From contig NC_134422.1 in the NCBI RefSeq assembly GCF_030867145.1, positions 1,456,001 through 1,520,000 on the forward strand: a stretch of 64,000 nucleotides of DNA, in the 5' to 3' direction. A model generated the notes under the pieces. The model saw only the letters and a list, made by a program, of their open reading frames with translations, searched no databases and was not told the DNA's origin. The position numbers and the translations under genes are program-made. Source of the stretch: Opisthocomus hoazin. Its lineage: Eukaryota > Chordata > Aves > Opisthocomiformes > Opisthocomidae. Positions 12,388 through 25,017 of this stretch are shown here, piece by piece; the first letter of the stretch is position 1; each line of letters opens with the position of its first letter.

Positions 12388-13023
12388 AGCCATCAACATG
12401 ACCCAGCAGTGAGTGCTGGCAGCCCAGCAGGCTGACCATGCCCTTGGGCTGCATCCTGGGCACAGGGTGAGGGGGGGGATTCTGCCCCTCTGCCCCGCTC
12501 TGCTGAGACCCCCCGGGAGTCCTGCGTCCAGCTCTGGAGCCCTCAGCACAGGACAGACCTGGAGCTGTGGGAGCGGGGCCAGAGGAGGCCCCAGCAGTGA
12601 TCCCAGGGCTGGAACCCCTCTGCTGGGAGGAGAGGCTGGGAGAGCTGGGGCTGCTCAGCCTGGGGAGGAGAAGGCTGCGGGGAGACCTTAGAGCAGCTGC
12701 CAGAGCCTGGAGGGGCTGCAAGAGAGCTGGAGAGGGGCTGGGACAAGGGCATGGGGTGACAGGACAAGGGGTGATGGCTTCAAGCTGAAACAGGGGAGAT
12801 TCAGATTAGATTCAAGCAAGAATTTTTTACTATGAGGGTGGTGAAACACCGGCACGGGTTGCCCAGAGAGGTGGGAGATGCTCCCATCACTGGGAACATT
12901 CAAAGTCAGGTTGGACGGGGCTTGGAGCAGCCTGCTCTGGTGGAAGGGGTCCCTGCCCAGGGCAGGAGGGTGGAACTGGGTCATCTGTAAGGTCCTTTCC
13001 AACCCAAACCAGCCTGTGGTTTT
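12388..13023 (+). mobile_element. CR1 LINE, old diverged copy
   Basis: Degenerate CR1 ORF2 can be followed (ERLGELGLLSLGRRRLRGDL), but stop codons break it. It differs strongly from the young copies, and the tail has decayed to CTGTGGTTTTAT. Confidence 0.85.
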
Positions 13024-14442
13024 ATCTCCTGGCAAGCAGAAGTTTCAGCTGCTTTGAGGTTAAGCGAAAGGTGGATGAAACCCGTTTCAGAAAGCTGCCC
13101 GCCCGGCCAAGGGGACACCGGGGGGCACACGACCTGCTCCCACCCCTCACAGCACCATCTCCTGATCACACCCCGTGGGCTACACCCGCAGCACCGCTGC
13201 GAGCAGTGACGTGAGGGCAGGAGAACCAAAAGCTCGGGGGATGCCCATGCTGGCTTCTCCATCTTCCTGCTGCCGCAGCTCGGCCTCCAGCCCCCTCCTC
13301 AGACCACCGAGCTGACACGGCCCCGTCCCCTGCCCAGCCAGCTCTGGGCCAGCTACACACAACAAGGGAGGCAACCAGCACCGCTCAGGTTTTCACAAGG
13401 GTTTTTTCATGACTGGAACTCAGGTAAATATAAATAGTTCTTAAAGGGCAGAAAAGCATAAAAATTGCAAAGAGCAACTTGTTGGTGGACAGGGACTGCT
13501 CCAGCATGATTCCTACGCAGTGCCTTACGCAGTTCGCTGGAAAACGGAAAGATACGGCAATAATGCACGCCAGGGGATGGAGATGCAAGCATCTAGCTGT
13601 AGAGAGACATTAAAAGCTCATTTTAAATATTTAACTCTGTGGGCAACAGCTATTTAAGTAGGAAATCCTGGGGGCAACGACTGCAACTCGCAGACCACTG
13701 CGAAGGAAAAGCTGCCGGAGACTCTCCTTCCTCTCCCTGCCCCACGTCTTTCGGGACATCCTCATAAATCTCACATCTCCACACTTGTCAGCTTCCAGAT
13801 TATTCAAAAAAAAAAAGTGGTCTCCAACTGTGTCGGGTGGCCCAGCACACCCAGAGGCAGCCCAGCAAGCCCAGCACCCGCTGCCCACGCCGTCCCGGCC
13901 GGGCGCCCGAGCCCCGCGGAACCAGGGCGAGCGGAAGACGTCGGCAGCCGCCAAAATCCTCCCGGAATATTTCGCCTTTCAGTTTCAAGACACAGACACC
14001 ATCAATAGTACCACTTTGAAACGTAATTTCCCATTAGGAGTAACAGTAATAACACGATTTGAACAATAAATCTTGATGCCAGAGCAAGCCACTTCAGAAA
14101 CACGGCAGGCTGCGTGCTCTTCACGCCCCAAAATTGGGCTCATTTATGTTATGAGAAATTATTTTTGCAATTTAGTTTGTTATGTATGATTCCCCCCACT
14201 CCTTCTGGTTTTAAATATTCTTCTGATCCTTTCCTCTCTTTTCCTTATGCCATTTCTTTCCTTTACCAGCAAAACACTTCTTGGCACGTTGAAGCCCCAG
14301 CCTGGCAGCAGAACCCCGAGAGAGGAATTCAGAGGAGGACAGCAGCTGCCAGCCCGCTCACCATCAGCCGCTCCACGGCCCCAGCGCACCCCACGCCAAC
14401 CACTGCTTCGGATGCTCCTTGTCTAAAGGCACAGCAGCAACT
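13024..14442. other. KCNJ3: Intronic DNA, nothing recognised
   Basis: No gene or repeat recognised. A short A-run lies near 13806. Confidence 0.5.
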
Positions 14443-15394
14443 GCCAGTACTGGGCCCAGTCTTTTCTTCATCAATGACCTGGATGAAGAGTTAGAGGGTA
14501 CCCTCAGCCAGTTTGCTGATGACACCAAACTGGGAGGAGTGGTGGACACCCCAGCAGGCTGTGCTGCCATCCAGCGAGACCTGGACAGGCTGGAGAGTTG
14601 GGCAGAGAGGAACCTGATGAGGTTCAACCAGGGCAAGGGCAGGGTCCTGCACCTGGGGAGGAACAACCCCAGGCACCAGGACAGGCTGGGGCTGAGCTGC
14701 TGGAGAGCAGCTCTGTGGAGAGGGACTGGGAGTGCTGGGGGACGACAGGGTGACCATGAGCCAGCAGCGTGCCCTGGGTGCCAAGAAGGCCAATGGGATC
14801 CTGGGGTGCATGAGGAGGAGTGTGGGCAGCAGGGCGAGGGAGGTTCTCCTGCCCCTCTGCTCCGCCCTGGGGAGGTCCCATCTGCAGTGCTGTGTCCAGT
14901 GCTGGGCTCCCCAGTTCAAGAAAGATGAGGAGCTACTGGAGAGAGTCCAGCGGAGGGCTATGAGGATGAGGAGGGGATGGGAGCATCTCTCCTACAAGGA
15001 GAGGCTGAGGGAGCTGGGCTTGTTCAGCCTGGAGAAGAGAAGGCTGCGAGGGGACCTTAGAAATGCCTACAAATATCTGCAGGGTGGGGGTCAGGAGGAC
15101 GGGGCCAGACTCTTTCCAGTGGTGCCCAGTGACAGGACAAGGGGCAACGGGCACAAACTGAAGCAGAGGAAGTTCCAGCTGAACATGAGGAAGAACTTCT
15201 TCCCTCTGAGGGTGCCGGAGCCCTGGCCCAGGCTGCCCAGGGAGGCTGTGGAGTCTCCTTCTCTGGAGATATTCCAGCCCCGCCTGGACAAGGTCCTGTG
15301 CCCCCTGCTCTGGGTGACCCTGCTTGGGCAGGGGGTTGGGCTGGGTGACCCACAGAGGGCCCTGCCAACCCCAACCATTCTGTGATTCTGTGAC
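14443..15394 (+). mobile_element. CR1 LINE fragment with end of RT domain
   Basis: One of the longer copies. It includes the RT palm motif FADD ([15 protein letters not shown]) and runs to two ATTCTGTG units. The frame is broken by one-base deletions near 14685-14695 and 14723-14752, both shared with the 54938 and 61954 copies, so it cannot encode a working enzyme. Confidence 0.96.
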
Positions 15395-15778
15395 AACAAG
15401 CTACAAGAGCAATTTAATACCTTTGTGACAAACCTATGCTCAGGTGGCCTCTCAGGTACTAACTTCCACACCATAGGCAGACAGGACATAGCAAAGGCGC
15501 GTCGTGACTCTTCGACGGCTGTGTTTAGCTGGGAAAATCAGACCAGGCGCCTAACAGCACATCAGTTACCCGAGCACTGTGTTTATCCATGTTTTTGGAC
15601 ACAACAGCAGTTACAGTACGAGGCTCAAAGGCCCCTCTGCGGCCCCTACAGTCACGCATCACCGTGGGAATGGCTCGGCACGTTGCACATTTATCTCTCA
15701 CAAGCCAATATCTCGCATCCCAGTCCCTTAACAAATAACCAGCCCGCAGCAACGCGCGCCGTCACCCAGGCAGGGCAC
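15395..15778. other. KCNJ3: Intronic DNA, nothing recognised
   Basis: No gene or repeat recognised. Confidence 0.5.
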
Positions 15779-16487
15779 ACAGAATCACAGAATCCCAGCA
15801 TGGTCGGGGTTGGCAGGGCCCTCTGGGGGTCACCCAGCCCAACCCCCTGCCCAAGCAGGGTCACCCAGAGCAGGGGGCACAGCACCGCGGCCAGGCGGGG
15901 CTGGAATATCTCCAGAGAAGGAGACTCCACAGCCTCCCTGGGCAGCCTGGGCCAGGGCTCCAGCACCCTCAGAGGGAAGAAGTTCTTCCTCATGTTCAGC
16001 TGGAGCTTCCTCTGCTTCAGTTTGTGCCCGTTGCCCCTTGTCCTGTCGCTGGGCACCGCTGCAAAGAGTCTGGCCCCGTCCTCCTGACCCCCACCCTGCA
16101 GATATTTAGAGGCATTTCTAAGGTCCCCTCTCAGCCTTCTCTTCTCCAGGCTGAACAAGCCCAGTTCCCTCAGCCTCTCCTCGTAGGGGAGATGCTCCAG
16201 TCCCCTCCTCATCCTCGTAGCCCTCCACTGGACTCTCTCCAGTAGCTCCTCATCTTTCTTGAACTGGGGAGCCCAGCACTGGACACAGTACTCCAGATGA
16301 GGCCTCACCAGGGCAGTGTAGAGGGGAAGGAGAACCTCCCTCGTCCTGCTGGCCACACTCTGCCTCATGCACCCTAGGATCCCATTGGCCTTCTTGGCAG
16401 CCAGGGCACACTGCTGGCTCATGGTCACCCTGTCGTCCACCAGGACACCCAGGTCCCTCTCCGCAGAGCTGCTCTCCAGCAGGTCCA
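15779..16487 (-). mobile_element. CR1 LINE fragment
   Basis: The ORF2 remnant is open on the minus strand from the [20 protein letters not shown] segment to the normal end, without the frameshifts seen in other copies. The 3' end is intact. Confidence 0.95.
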
Positions 16488-18015
16488 CACAAAGGTGCCA
16501 TGCTCTATTTTCCTTACGTGAGTCGTCCAGAACAATAATTCCTATCACAAGGCATCTCCACTGTCGACACTGGATATCAAACGACAAGCCAGGCTCTTCC
16601 TGACTTCCACCAAGAAATTAATTGCTGGACATCAGACCTTTTTTTTTTTTTTTGTTAGAAAATTGAAACTTTCTGGACCTTTTGCGGTGAATTCCGTGAG
16701 CTCCCAAACATCTTCCCACGGAAACCCATCAGAAGTTGTGCTTCATGACACGAAATGCCCCTCAGTATTTAGGGACCCCCAGGCAATCAAGAAACTCTTT
16801 AGCAAGCTAGACGTGACGATTAAGAAAAATTATTCTTTTAGCAATGTTAATTCTACCTCTTTGGCTGCGTTTCTGCTCCCTGCCCACCAAGCGAGCCGCC
16901 TGTGCCGGCCAGGAACGTGCCGCTGCGTCCCACGAATGCAGGATCCACGATACGCAAACATTTTTGGGTCTGCCAGCTTGCCAAAATAGATCTCCCTCCA
17001 AGCAAAGACCAAGCATGAAGAGTTCCAGTCTTGGAAGTTAATTGACTGGAAAGTTATAAATAACTGGAAGCAGAGAATTACAGCCAAGGCACGCTCTGGC
17101 CCCTGTCGGGGAAGAAGGCAGCCAGCGAGCAGATCTCCCAGCAAGGACCAAAGGTCCTAACCTTGAAGCAGAAAATGAGAATTTACTGAAATCAGGGGAA
17201 AACGGTACTTTCTGGCCTAAGGCTTGGCCGCCCTCTGAACGTCGGGGCTGGCAGCCCGCAGCGATGCCCAGCCCCGGGCACTGTCGGGTCCACGGCGGGT
17301 GGGTGGGAAGGTCCTGGGTGCTCCCAGTGCCACCCAGCAGCCCCCCAGCACAGCCGCCAGAAGCTAGCAATACGTTGAGGACCTACAGAAAGCTAACAAA
17401 CGAGAAGGAAAAACCAAAAAAAGATAACGAACTTATAATAAATAATGCAACGGGAGGAGGAAACTGTTCCCAGGACCCCCAGCACCTTCTACCAACGCGG
17501 TGATGACCCACAGACAGAAAACTCCTCGGCACCTCCGCGCACCCAGCCTGCCCTGCACCCTCGTCCTCGCTGCAAGGCGACGTGCCAGAAGCCGGCGGGT
17601 CAGCAGCGCTGCGCTCTGCACCCAGCGTGGACAGCCACCCTCAGCACCTCCCTTCCTCCTAGCGTAGCTGGAAATTCTGCGCGGGCAGAGCAGAAACGGA
17701 TGGAGAATCGCGGATGCAACACCAGATGCCCGTTTTTCACCTTCCTTTCTCTTCAATTTTTATTTTTCAATAAGGCTTTTCTGCAGCCGTCGTTTGCCGT
17801 TTACCAGCAATGCCTTAACGTCTGAACCCCATCGCATTTGCTAATGGGTTTATTTTGACTTCAGGATTAATTCAATGTAACAAGCCCAGATAATAAATCT
17901 TCATCGCATGCCTCCTATACAGGCTCAGCGTTGAGTAGCTCCGCCAGACCGCGTGTCTGTAAGGCCGGGCGGCTCCTGCGTGCCTACGGCCCGCCAGCCC
18001 CGGAGCACCGCGCCC
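16488..18015. other. KCNJ3: Intronic DNA, nothing recognised
   Basis: A T-run lies at 16639-16652. No gene recognised. Confidence 0.5.
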
Positions 18016-19546
18016 GCAGGGACGCAGGGACGCAGGGATGCAGGGACGCAGGCACGCAGGGACGCAGGGACACAGGGACGCAGGGATGCAGGGACGCAGG
18101 GACGCAGCGATGCAGGGACGCAGGGATGCAGGGACGCAGGGACGCAGCGACGCAGGGACGCAGGGATGCAGCGACGCAGGGACGCAGGGACACAGGGACA
18201 CAGGGACACAGGGACACAGGGACGCAGGGATGCAGGGACGCAGGGACGCAGGGACGCAGGGACGCAGGGATGCAGGCACACAGGCACACAGGGACGCAGG
18301 GACACAGGGACGCAGGGATGCAGGGATGCAGGGACGCAGGGACGCAGGGATGCAGGGACACAGGGACGCAGGGACGCAGGGACGCAGCGATGCAGGGACA
18401 CAGCGACGCAGGGACGCAGGGACGCAGGGACGCAGGGATGCAGGGACGCAGGGACGCAGGGACGCAGGGACGCAGGGACGCAGGCACACAGGGACGCAGG
18501 GATGCAGGGACGCAGGGACGCAGGGACGCAGGGATGCAGGGACACAGGGACACAGGGACGCAGGGACGCAGGGACACAGGGACACAGGGACACAGGGACG
18601 CAGCGATGCAGGGACACAGCGATGCAGGGATGCAGGGACGCAGGGACGCAGGGATGCAGGGACGCAGGGATGCAGGGATGCAGGGACACAGGGATGCAGG
18701 GACGCAGCGATGCAGGGACACAGCGACGCAGGGACGCAGGGATGCAGGGACACAGGGACGCAGGGACGCAGGGATGCAGGGACGCAGGGATGCAGGGATG
18801 CAGGGACACAGCGACGCAGGGACGCAGCGACGCAGGAACGCAGGAACGCAGGAACACAGGGACGCAGCGACGCAGGGACACAGGGACGCAGGGATGCAGG
18901 GATGCAGGGACACAGGAACACAGCGACGCAGGGACGCAGCGACGCAGGGACGCAGCGACGCAGGAACGCAGGGACACAGGGACGCAGGGACGCAGGGACG
19001 CAGGAACACAGGGACGCAGGAACACAGGGACGCAGGGACGAAGGGACGCAGCGACGCAGGGACGCAGGGACGCAGGGATGCAGGGATGCAGGGATGCAGG
19101 GACGCAGGGACGCAGCGACGCAGGGACGCAGGGACACAGGGACACAGGGACACAGGGACGCAGGGACGCAGGGATGCAGGGACGCAGGGACGCAGGGACG
19201 CAGGGACGCAGCGATGCAGGGACGCAGGGACGCAGGGACGCAGGGACGCAGGGACGCAGGGACGCAGCGACGCAGCGACGCAGGGACGCAGCGACGCAGG
19301 GATGCAGGGACGCAGGGACGCAGCGATGCAGGGACACAGGGACGCAGCGATGCAGGGACGCAGGGATGCAGGGACGCAGGGACACAGGGACGCAGGGATG
19401 CAGGGACGCAGGGACGCAGTGATGCGGCAATGCAGGGACGCAGGGACGCAGCGATGCAGGGACGCAGCGACGCAGGGATGCAGGGACGCAGGGACGCAGC
19501 GACGCAGGGACGCAGCGACGCAGGGACGCACGGACGTAGGGACGCT
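18016..19546. repeat. 8-bp satellite (GGGACGCA)n, about 190 units
   Basis: An almost pure array of the 8-mer GGGACGCA. The commonest variants are GGGATGCA, GGGACACA and GCGACGCA. The first two are what CpG deamination on either strand would give. The unit contains no stop codon in any of the six frames, so very long open frames (roughly 490 to 630 codons) cross the array on both strands. These are artefacts. Each unit supplies a G3 tract with a 5-base spacer, which fits the G-quadruplex consensus throughout. Confidence 0.98.
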
Positions 19547-20565
19547 GCCCGTGGTCCAGGAGGCCCCATCCCAGGGCGGCACGCAGGCTGCTCCCCTCAC
19601 CGCCTGCTTCTCCAGCTGCTCCCCCCACGCCCCGCCAAGCCAAGGCAAAGGGGCAGGGCAGGGGGGCAGGAGGACCAGCCCCCCGCGAGGGAGCTCCGCG
19701 GAGGGGCCCGCAGCTGGAGGAGCCTCCGCGCTGCTTTCAGCCCGAGCAGATTTTTCCGCTCCGTCACACACAGCAGCTCCTAATCACATTTCGGATGACT
19801 CTCGAGAGTCCTCCTGAAACAACACAGCGCTTCACCCGTGACAGGCTTTCTCCCCTTCTGCCTGCCAAATATGAAATTGTTATAATTTACTTAAGTTAAA
19901 AGCAGCACTTAGCAAAGGTTTGATTTTGCTCACACGCACAGCTAAAGCGGCTCTCCTCTTCAGCTTAAATCTTACCTCGGCTCAACAAAAAAAAAAGCAG
20001 ACACATAAGAAGGCGTTGAGCAGAAACCACAGCCATTTTCTGTCACCCATACAGCCGCATGAGCCCAGAGCGGGCTGCGAATCGTCCCTCCGCCCGCGGA
20101 CGGGAGAACGAACCCCAGCGAAGGGTCTCCCCTGGCCGATGAACCCCCAGGTTTTGTACCCCAGCCACGGGCTGCTGGGAGCTGTCGGAGGCTGGCGATG
20201 TTTGCTTGGGTAGGGCTGCTACGCTCGGGACGGAAGGGATGCTCGGCTGCCCTGCCGCCGCACAGACAGCCCCTCGGGTTTAAAGCCTTCCAAAGGGCAC
20301 AAGAAACTAAGAAGTTCATGGCCAGGGAGAAGGCAGGGCTACGTGCCAAGGAAGCCTTTGTCAGAAATGTCCATCAGGAGCTGCTGCTCAGTGATGGCAA
20401 TGATTGCACAGCGAAAGCCATTCCAGCCGTTCGGAAAAGCGTCGCTGGGGTAACACCAGTTTGCTCCCGTGGGAACGGCTCCGCTTGCTTTCCCTCCCTG
20501 CCAGCCTTCCGCGGGATCCCCACGCTGCTCCCCAGGCTGGCACGCCGGCTCGGGGAGGTTCTGGG
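19547..20565. other. KCNJ3: Intronic DNA, nothing recognised
   Basis: Its first 200 bases are GC-rich. No gene recognised. Confidence 0.5.
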
Positions 20566-21226
20566 GAATCACGGAATCCCAGCATGGAGGGGTTGGCAGG
20601 GACCTCTGGGGGTCACCCAGCCCAACCCCCTGCCCAAGCAGGGTCACCCAGAGCAGGCTGCACAGCACCGCGTCCAGGCAGGGCTGGAATATCTCCAGAG
20701 AAGGAGACTCCCCAGCCTCCCTGGGCAGCCTGGGCCAGGGCTCCGTCACCCTCAGAGGGAAGAAGTTCTTCCTCGGGTTCAGCTGGAGCTTCCTCTGCTT
20801 CGGTTTGTGCCCATTGCCCCTTGTCCTGTCGCTGGGCACCGCTGCAAAGAGTCTGGCCCCGTCCTCCTGACCCCCACCCTGCAGATATTTAGAGGCATTT
20901 CGAAGGTCCCCTCTCAGCCTTCTCTTCTCCAGGCTGAACAAGCCCAGTTCCCTCAGCCTCTCCTCGGAGGAGAGATGCTCCAGTCCCCTCCTCATCCTCG
21001 TAGCCCTCCGCTGGACTCTCTCCAGTAGCTCCTCATCTTTCTTGAACTGGGGAGCCCAGCACTGGACACAGCACTGCAGATGGGGCCTCACCAGGGCAGA
21101 GCAGAGGGGGAGAAGAACCTCCCTCGCCCTGCTGCCCACACTCTTCTTGATGCTCCCCAGGAGACCGCTGGCCTGGTTGGCAGCCAGGGCACACTGCTGG
21201 CTCATGGTCACCCTGTCATCCCCCAC
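20566..21226 (-). mobile_element. CR1 LINE fragment
   Basis: ORF2 is open on the minus strand from the [12 protein letters not shown] segment to the 3' end (plus-strand AATCACGGAATCCCAGCATGG). 5'-truncated. Confidence 0.95.
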
Positions 21227-22284
21227 AGACACTGCCAGCCACGGTCACTCAGCATAACCACACGCAGTGCAGCGGCGAGAGGTGCTGAGGGCTCCGCATC
21301 CCACCCGGGCTGCGCTGCTCCTCGTGGTGCAACGGCGAGCTGTCACCCAAACCCCCCTTTCGCTTGAGGATCAGGAGTTCTGGCCGCATCCCAGCGCTCC
21401 TCCACAGCCCAGCAAACCCCAGGCAAGCTCCCGAAAAAGGAGCAAGGGTCCTTCAGCTATCTGAACGCAGAAATGGTACTGGAAGGGGCCTCTCCTCAGG
21501 CTTGCAGAACGCTGATGGGAGAGGCTTCAGGGACATTTAATACATTTTTCTCTCGGATTGCAACTCACGATCCCTTCGGTGAGCGAGGGCATGAGGAACC
21601 ACCCGGGAGGGAGCTGCTGTGAGCTGGAATATTTCGTAAGAACCTCCCGTTGTGTAGTGCTCTCAACAAAGAACAGCGAGCATAAAGGTATCCAGGACAA
21701 GTCCCAGGTATCCATGGAGAAGACTGCTGGGCATTGCTTCCAGGTTTTCAGCAGGCAGAACATCTGCCGGAGGCAAGCACCCTGCTGAAGACTATTCAAA
21801 ATAAAAAAATAACACTTAAGAGGTATCTGATGGCTGCCGACAAAAAATACTGAAAATATCATTAATAATTTATTGAGGATAACCCTCCAGGGAAAGTCAA
21901 TTGATCCGATATGTTAACTAAGGAGAGCAAGCAAGCTGCTACATAAAAATAGCAGCTAAGACTTCAACACAATCGATAAAATACGCTCTTTAAAGGGCAG
22001 CAGCCCCAGCCCCCCCTCTGCTGGGACCAGAGACCCCGTCTCAGCCTGGCAGCCACCGGCCCCTGCCACCAAGGTGTCTTCTCAGCAGAGCTTGGGCACC
22101 TCCGGGGACAGCCTGCTCCCTCCCGATTGCGGCGGGGTGATGGAGAAAACAGCCCTGCCCCCTCCAGCTAGGCAAAAATCACGAACACCACAGACCAAAC
22201 CGAACAGCAAAAGTGAGAAATGAAAATGCCCCCGCGCGGCCGGGACAACGCCACGGGCCACCTCCCCGGCACCGCGCTTCGTGT
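21227..22284. other. KCNJ3: Intronic DNA, nothing recognised
   Basis: Bases 21938-21965 are one donor of the copied segments found at 23918-24001. Otherwise nothing is recognised. Confidence 0.5.
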
Positions 22285-22906
22285 GCACTGGGTGCCAAGA
22301 AGGCCGATGGGATCCTGGGGTGCATCAAGAAGAGTGTGGCCAGCAGGACGAGGGAGGTTCTCCTTCCCCTCTACACTGCCCTGGGGAGGCCCCATCTGGA
22401 GTCCTGTGTCCAGTTCTGGGCTCCCCAGTTCAAGAAAGATGAGGAGCTACTGGAGAGAGTCCAGCGGAGGGCTACGAGGACGGTGAGGGGACTGGAACAT
22501 CTCCCCTACGAGGAGAGGTTGAGGGAACTGGGCTTGTTCAGCCTGGAGAAGAGAAGGCTGAGAGGGGACCTTAGAAATGCCTCTAAATATCTGCAGGGTG
22601 GGGGTCAGGAGGATGGGGCCAGACTCTTTTCAGTGGTGCCCAGCGACAGGACAAGGGGCAACGGGCACAAACTGAAGCAGAGGAAGCTCCAGCTGAACCC
22701 GAGGAAGAACTTCTTCCCTCTGAGGGTGCCGGAGCCCTGGCCCAGGCTGCCCAGGGAGGCTGTGGAGTCTCCTTCTCTGGAGATATTCCAGCCCCGCCTG
22801 GACGCGGTGCTGTGCAGCCTGCTCTGGGTGACCCTGCTTGGGCAGGGGGTTGGGCTGGGTGACCCCCAGAGGGCCCTTCCAACCCCGGCCATGCTGGGAT
22901 TCTGAG
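22285..22906 (+). mobile_element. CR1 LINE fragment
   Basis: It starts at the [20 protein letters not shown] segment and stays open to the 3' end. The tail is reduced to GGGATTCTGA. Confidence 0.95.
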
Positions 22907-23821
22907 GAGGACGGTTTCCCTCTGGTCCCGGGCTGCCCCAGCAGCCGAAGCTCTTGGGAAGGGCTCGGCGCAGGCAGCGTGCCGCAGCATCACCCGGCAG
23001 GCACTGCGCCCGGCGTCCAGCCCCGCTTTGGAAATGTTACAGCTGCCCCAGCAAGACTGTTCACTACACAAAAGTGACGGCAATCTCAACCTAAAAGGCA
23101 GAATTTTTGCGACACGGTACTCGATTTCTGAGACGGCACAGCAAATCTCTCCCCATTTCCCAGCAGCGAACCCAAAACCCTCGCTGGCTCATTATTTTTC
23201 TCTTCCAGCTCAGCACCTCCGAGACGTATTTTTCATTCTGCGAGCCCCGTGACCTGTGCCGATGATTCCCAACACTGAAATAGTCTCCAGACGGAATCTG
23301 GACATCAACACAGGCTGTGCAGGATGTGGATTTGACTCCTTGCTTGCAGCCCCCGTCTCCCTTCCCGAAGAGGAGCGCGTTCCTTTTCCAGCTGGGCAGC
23401 GCTGGGGACTCGTTTCAGCTCTGATTACAGAGACGGACGGGCAATGGGCTACCAGTTTGGCACCAGTTTGGTCCGCGGTCTCACCCGAGGATGTCCCACC
23501 AGGACTGTCCCAGCAAAGGCAGCGCAGGACTGGGGACGACCCAAACTCCCGCAGCCCCCCGGCAGCCCCCCAGCAGCTACGAATCCAGGGAACGGCCAGC
23601 CCATACAGACCGAGCTCTCCAGAGCAGCCAGGACAAGCGAGTCCGCGAGCAATAAAACGCAGCCCGACAAGAAACCCAGTCAGCAGACAATTCTTTACCT
23701 TAACTAAGTTGAACGGGTTTAATTTCACTGCTTCTGCCTTCTCAGACAGCCCTGCTGCCCTTCCTCCCCTCCTCCCTCATCCCAGGGGACTCTTCCCTCC
23801 ATCCTTCCCACCAGGAAGGCC
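22907..23821. other. KCNJ3: Intronic DNA, nothing recognised
   Basis: Bases 23411-23434 are the second donor of the patchwork at 23918-24001. No gene recognised. Confidence 0.5.
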
Positions 23822-24055
23822 ACAGCCTTATACATATATGCAATATACCTATAATATATGTGTATCTATATATATATACACACGTGTATATATATACATA
23901 AAAATACTTAAAAAAATACATAAAAATAGCAGCTAAGCTAATAGCTAATAGCTACATAAAAATAGCAGCTAAGACTTCGTTTCAGCTCTGATTACAGAGA
24001 CATGTGTATATATATATACACATGTATATATATATATATACACACACCTTTTACG
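23822..24055. repeat. TA-rich microsatellite enclosing copied segments
   Basis: Runs of TATA/CACA/TGTG alternate around a non-repetitive core at 23918-24001. The core is built of exact copies of nearby sequences: 23951-23978 equals 21938-21965 (28 bases), and 23978-24001 equals 23411-23434 (24 bases). Confidence 0.93.
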
Positions 24056-24653
24056 TATACCTCATTGAAGATCCCAAGCTGGGACCAGCTCAGCTTAAGT
24101 ATGCAAAGGGTGAAATGCAGCCACTTTTTTCTTCTTTTTCCCCAGAGCCAAACAAACTCCTGGCCACGTATTTTCCCACCAAATAACCTCTCTCCACCCA
24201 AAGCAGAAATCCAGACACATGGACAGGATATATCCTCGAACGCCTTACGCAAGGTACATCAGAGACATGTTTGGAGCCACGTCTTCCTCAGCAACCTGCT
24301 ACACAACCATCTTCTGTTGGTACCACAGATCTTTTTCCTGCTTAGTCCTGGAAGCTCAGTTCTTACTGGGACTCAGCTCAGTTCTTCTAAGCATCTGCCA
24401 GTGTCTTGAGACTTTATTTGATGCCTTCCCAAACTATTCAAGCCATTCCACCTAGGGTCAAGATATGGGCAGCTGGGGTGGTCCTTCAGAGAAAGGTGGG
24501 AGCTTCAGGCATCTCAGGGCACTCTGTGCCTCCAGGGCATGGCTTGATATTCACTGTCGGTGCCGTTCTGAGAACTGCCAGGCTTGCCTGGTGCAAACAG
24601 CACCCAGAGGAAGGGCAGGCCCTCTCCCAGAACACAGAACCGTCACCCACCCA
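24056..24653. other. KCNJ3: Intronic DNA, nothing recognised
   Basis: No gene or repeat recognised. Confidence 0.5.
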
Positions 24654-24840
24654 CAGAATCACAGAATCACAGAATGGTAGGGGTTGGAAGGGACCTCTGT
24701 GGGTCATCTAGTCCAACCCCCTGCCCAAGCAGGGTCACCCAGAGCAGGCTGCACAGGACCTTGTCCAGGCGGGTCTGGAACATCTCCAGAGAAGGAGACT
24801 CCACAGCCTCCCTGGGCAGCCTGGGCCAGGGCTCCATCAC
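24654..24840 (-). mobile_element. CR1 LINE, short 3' fragment
   Basis: It has three ATTCTGTG units (plus-strand CACAGAATCACAGAATCACAG), the full 3' untranslated end and about 110 bases of ORF2 before truncation at GGCTCCATCAC. Confidence 0.94.
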
Positions 24841-25017
24841 TCCACCCACCTGCAGACAGGACTGGCGTGTGTGCGGCATCTGAAACAGCAAAGGGCAAAA
24901 AGAAATCTCCTTTTTTCTCTCTCCTGACACTTTTGTGAGTTAGTATAGTTTCAATATCAAGGTTTCACTATGAGAAAAATTTTAAAACAGAACGAGTCTA
25001 CAAGGACTCGTAGTTAG

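Noticed and set aside
23822..24055. TA tract as a possible replication origin or transposon end
   Set aside because: No terminal inverted repeats or target duplications were seen. The core is better explained as copied nearby sequence.
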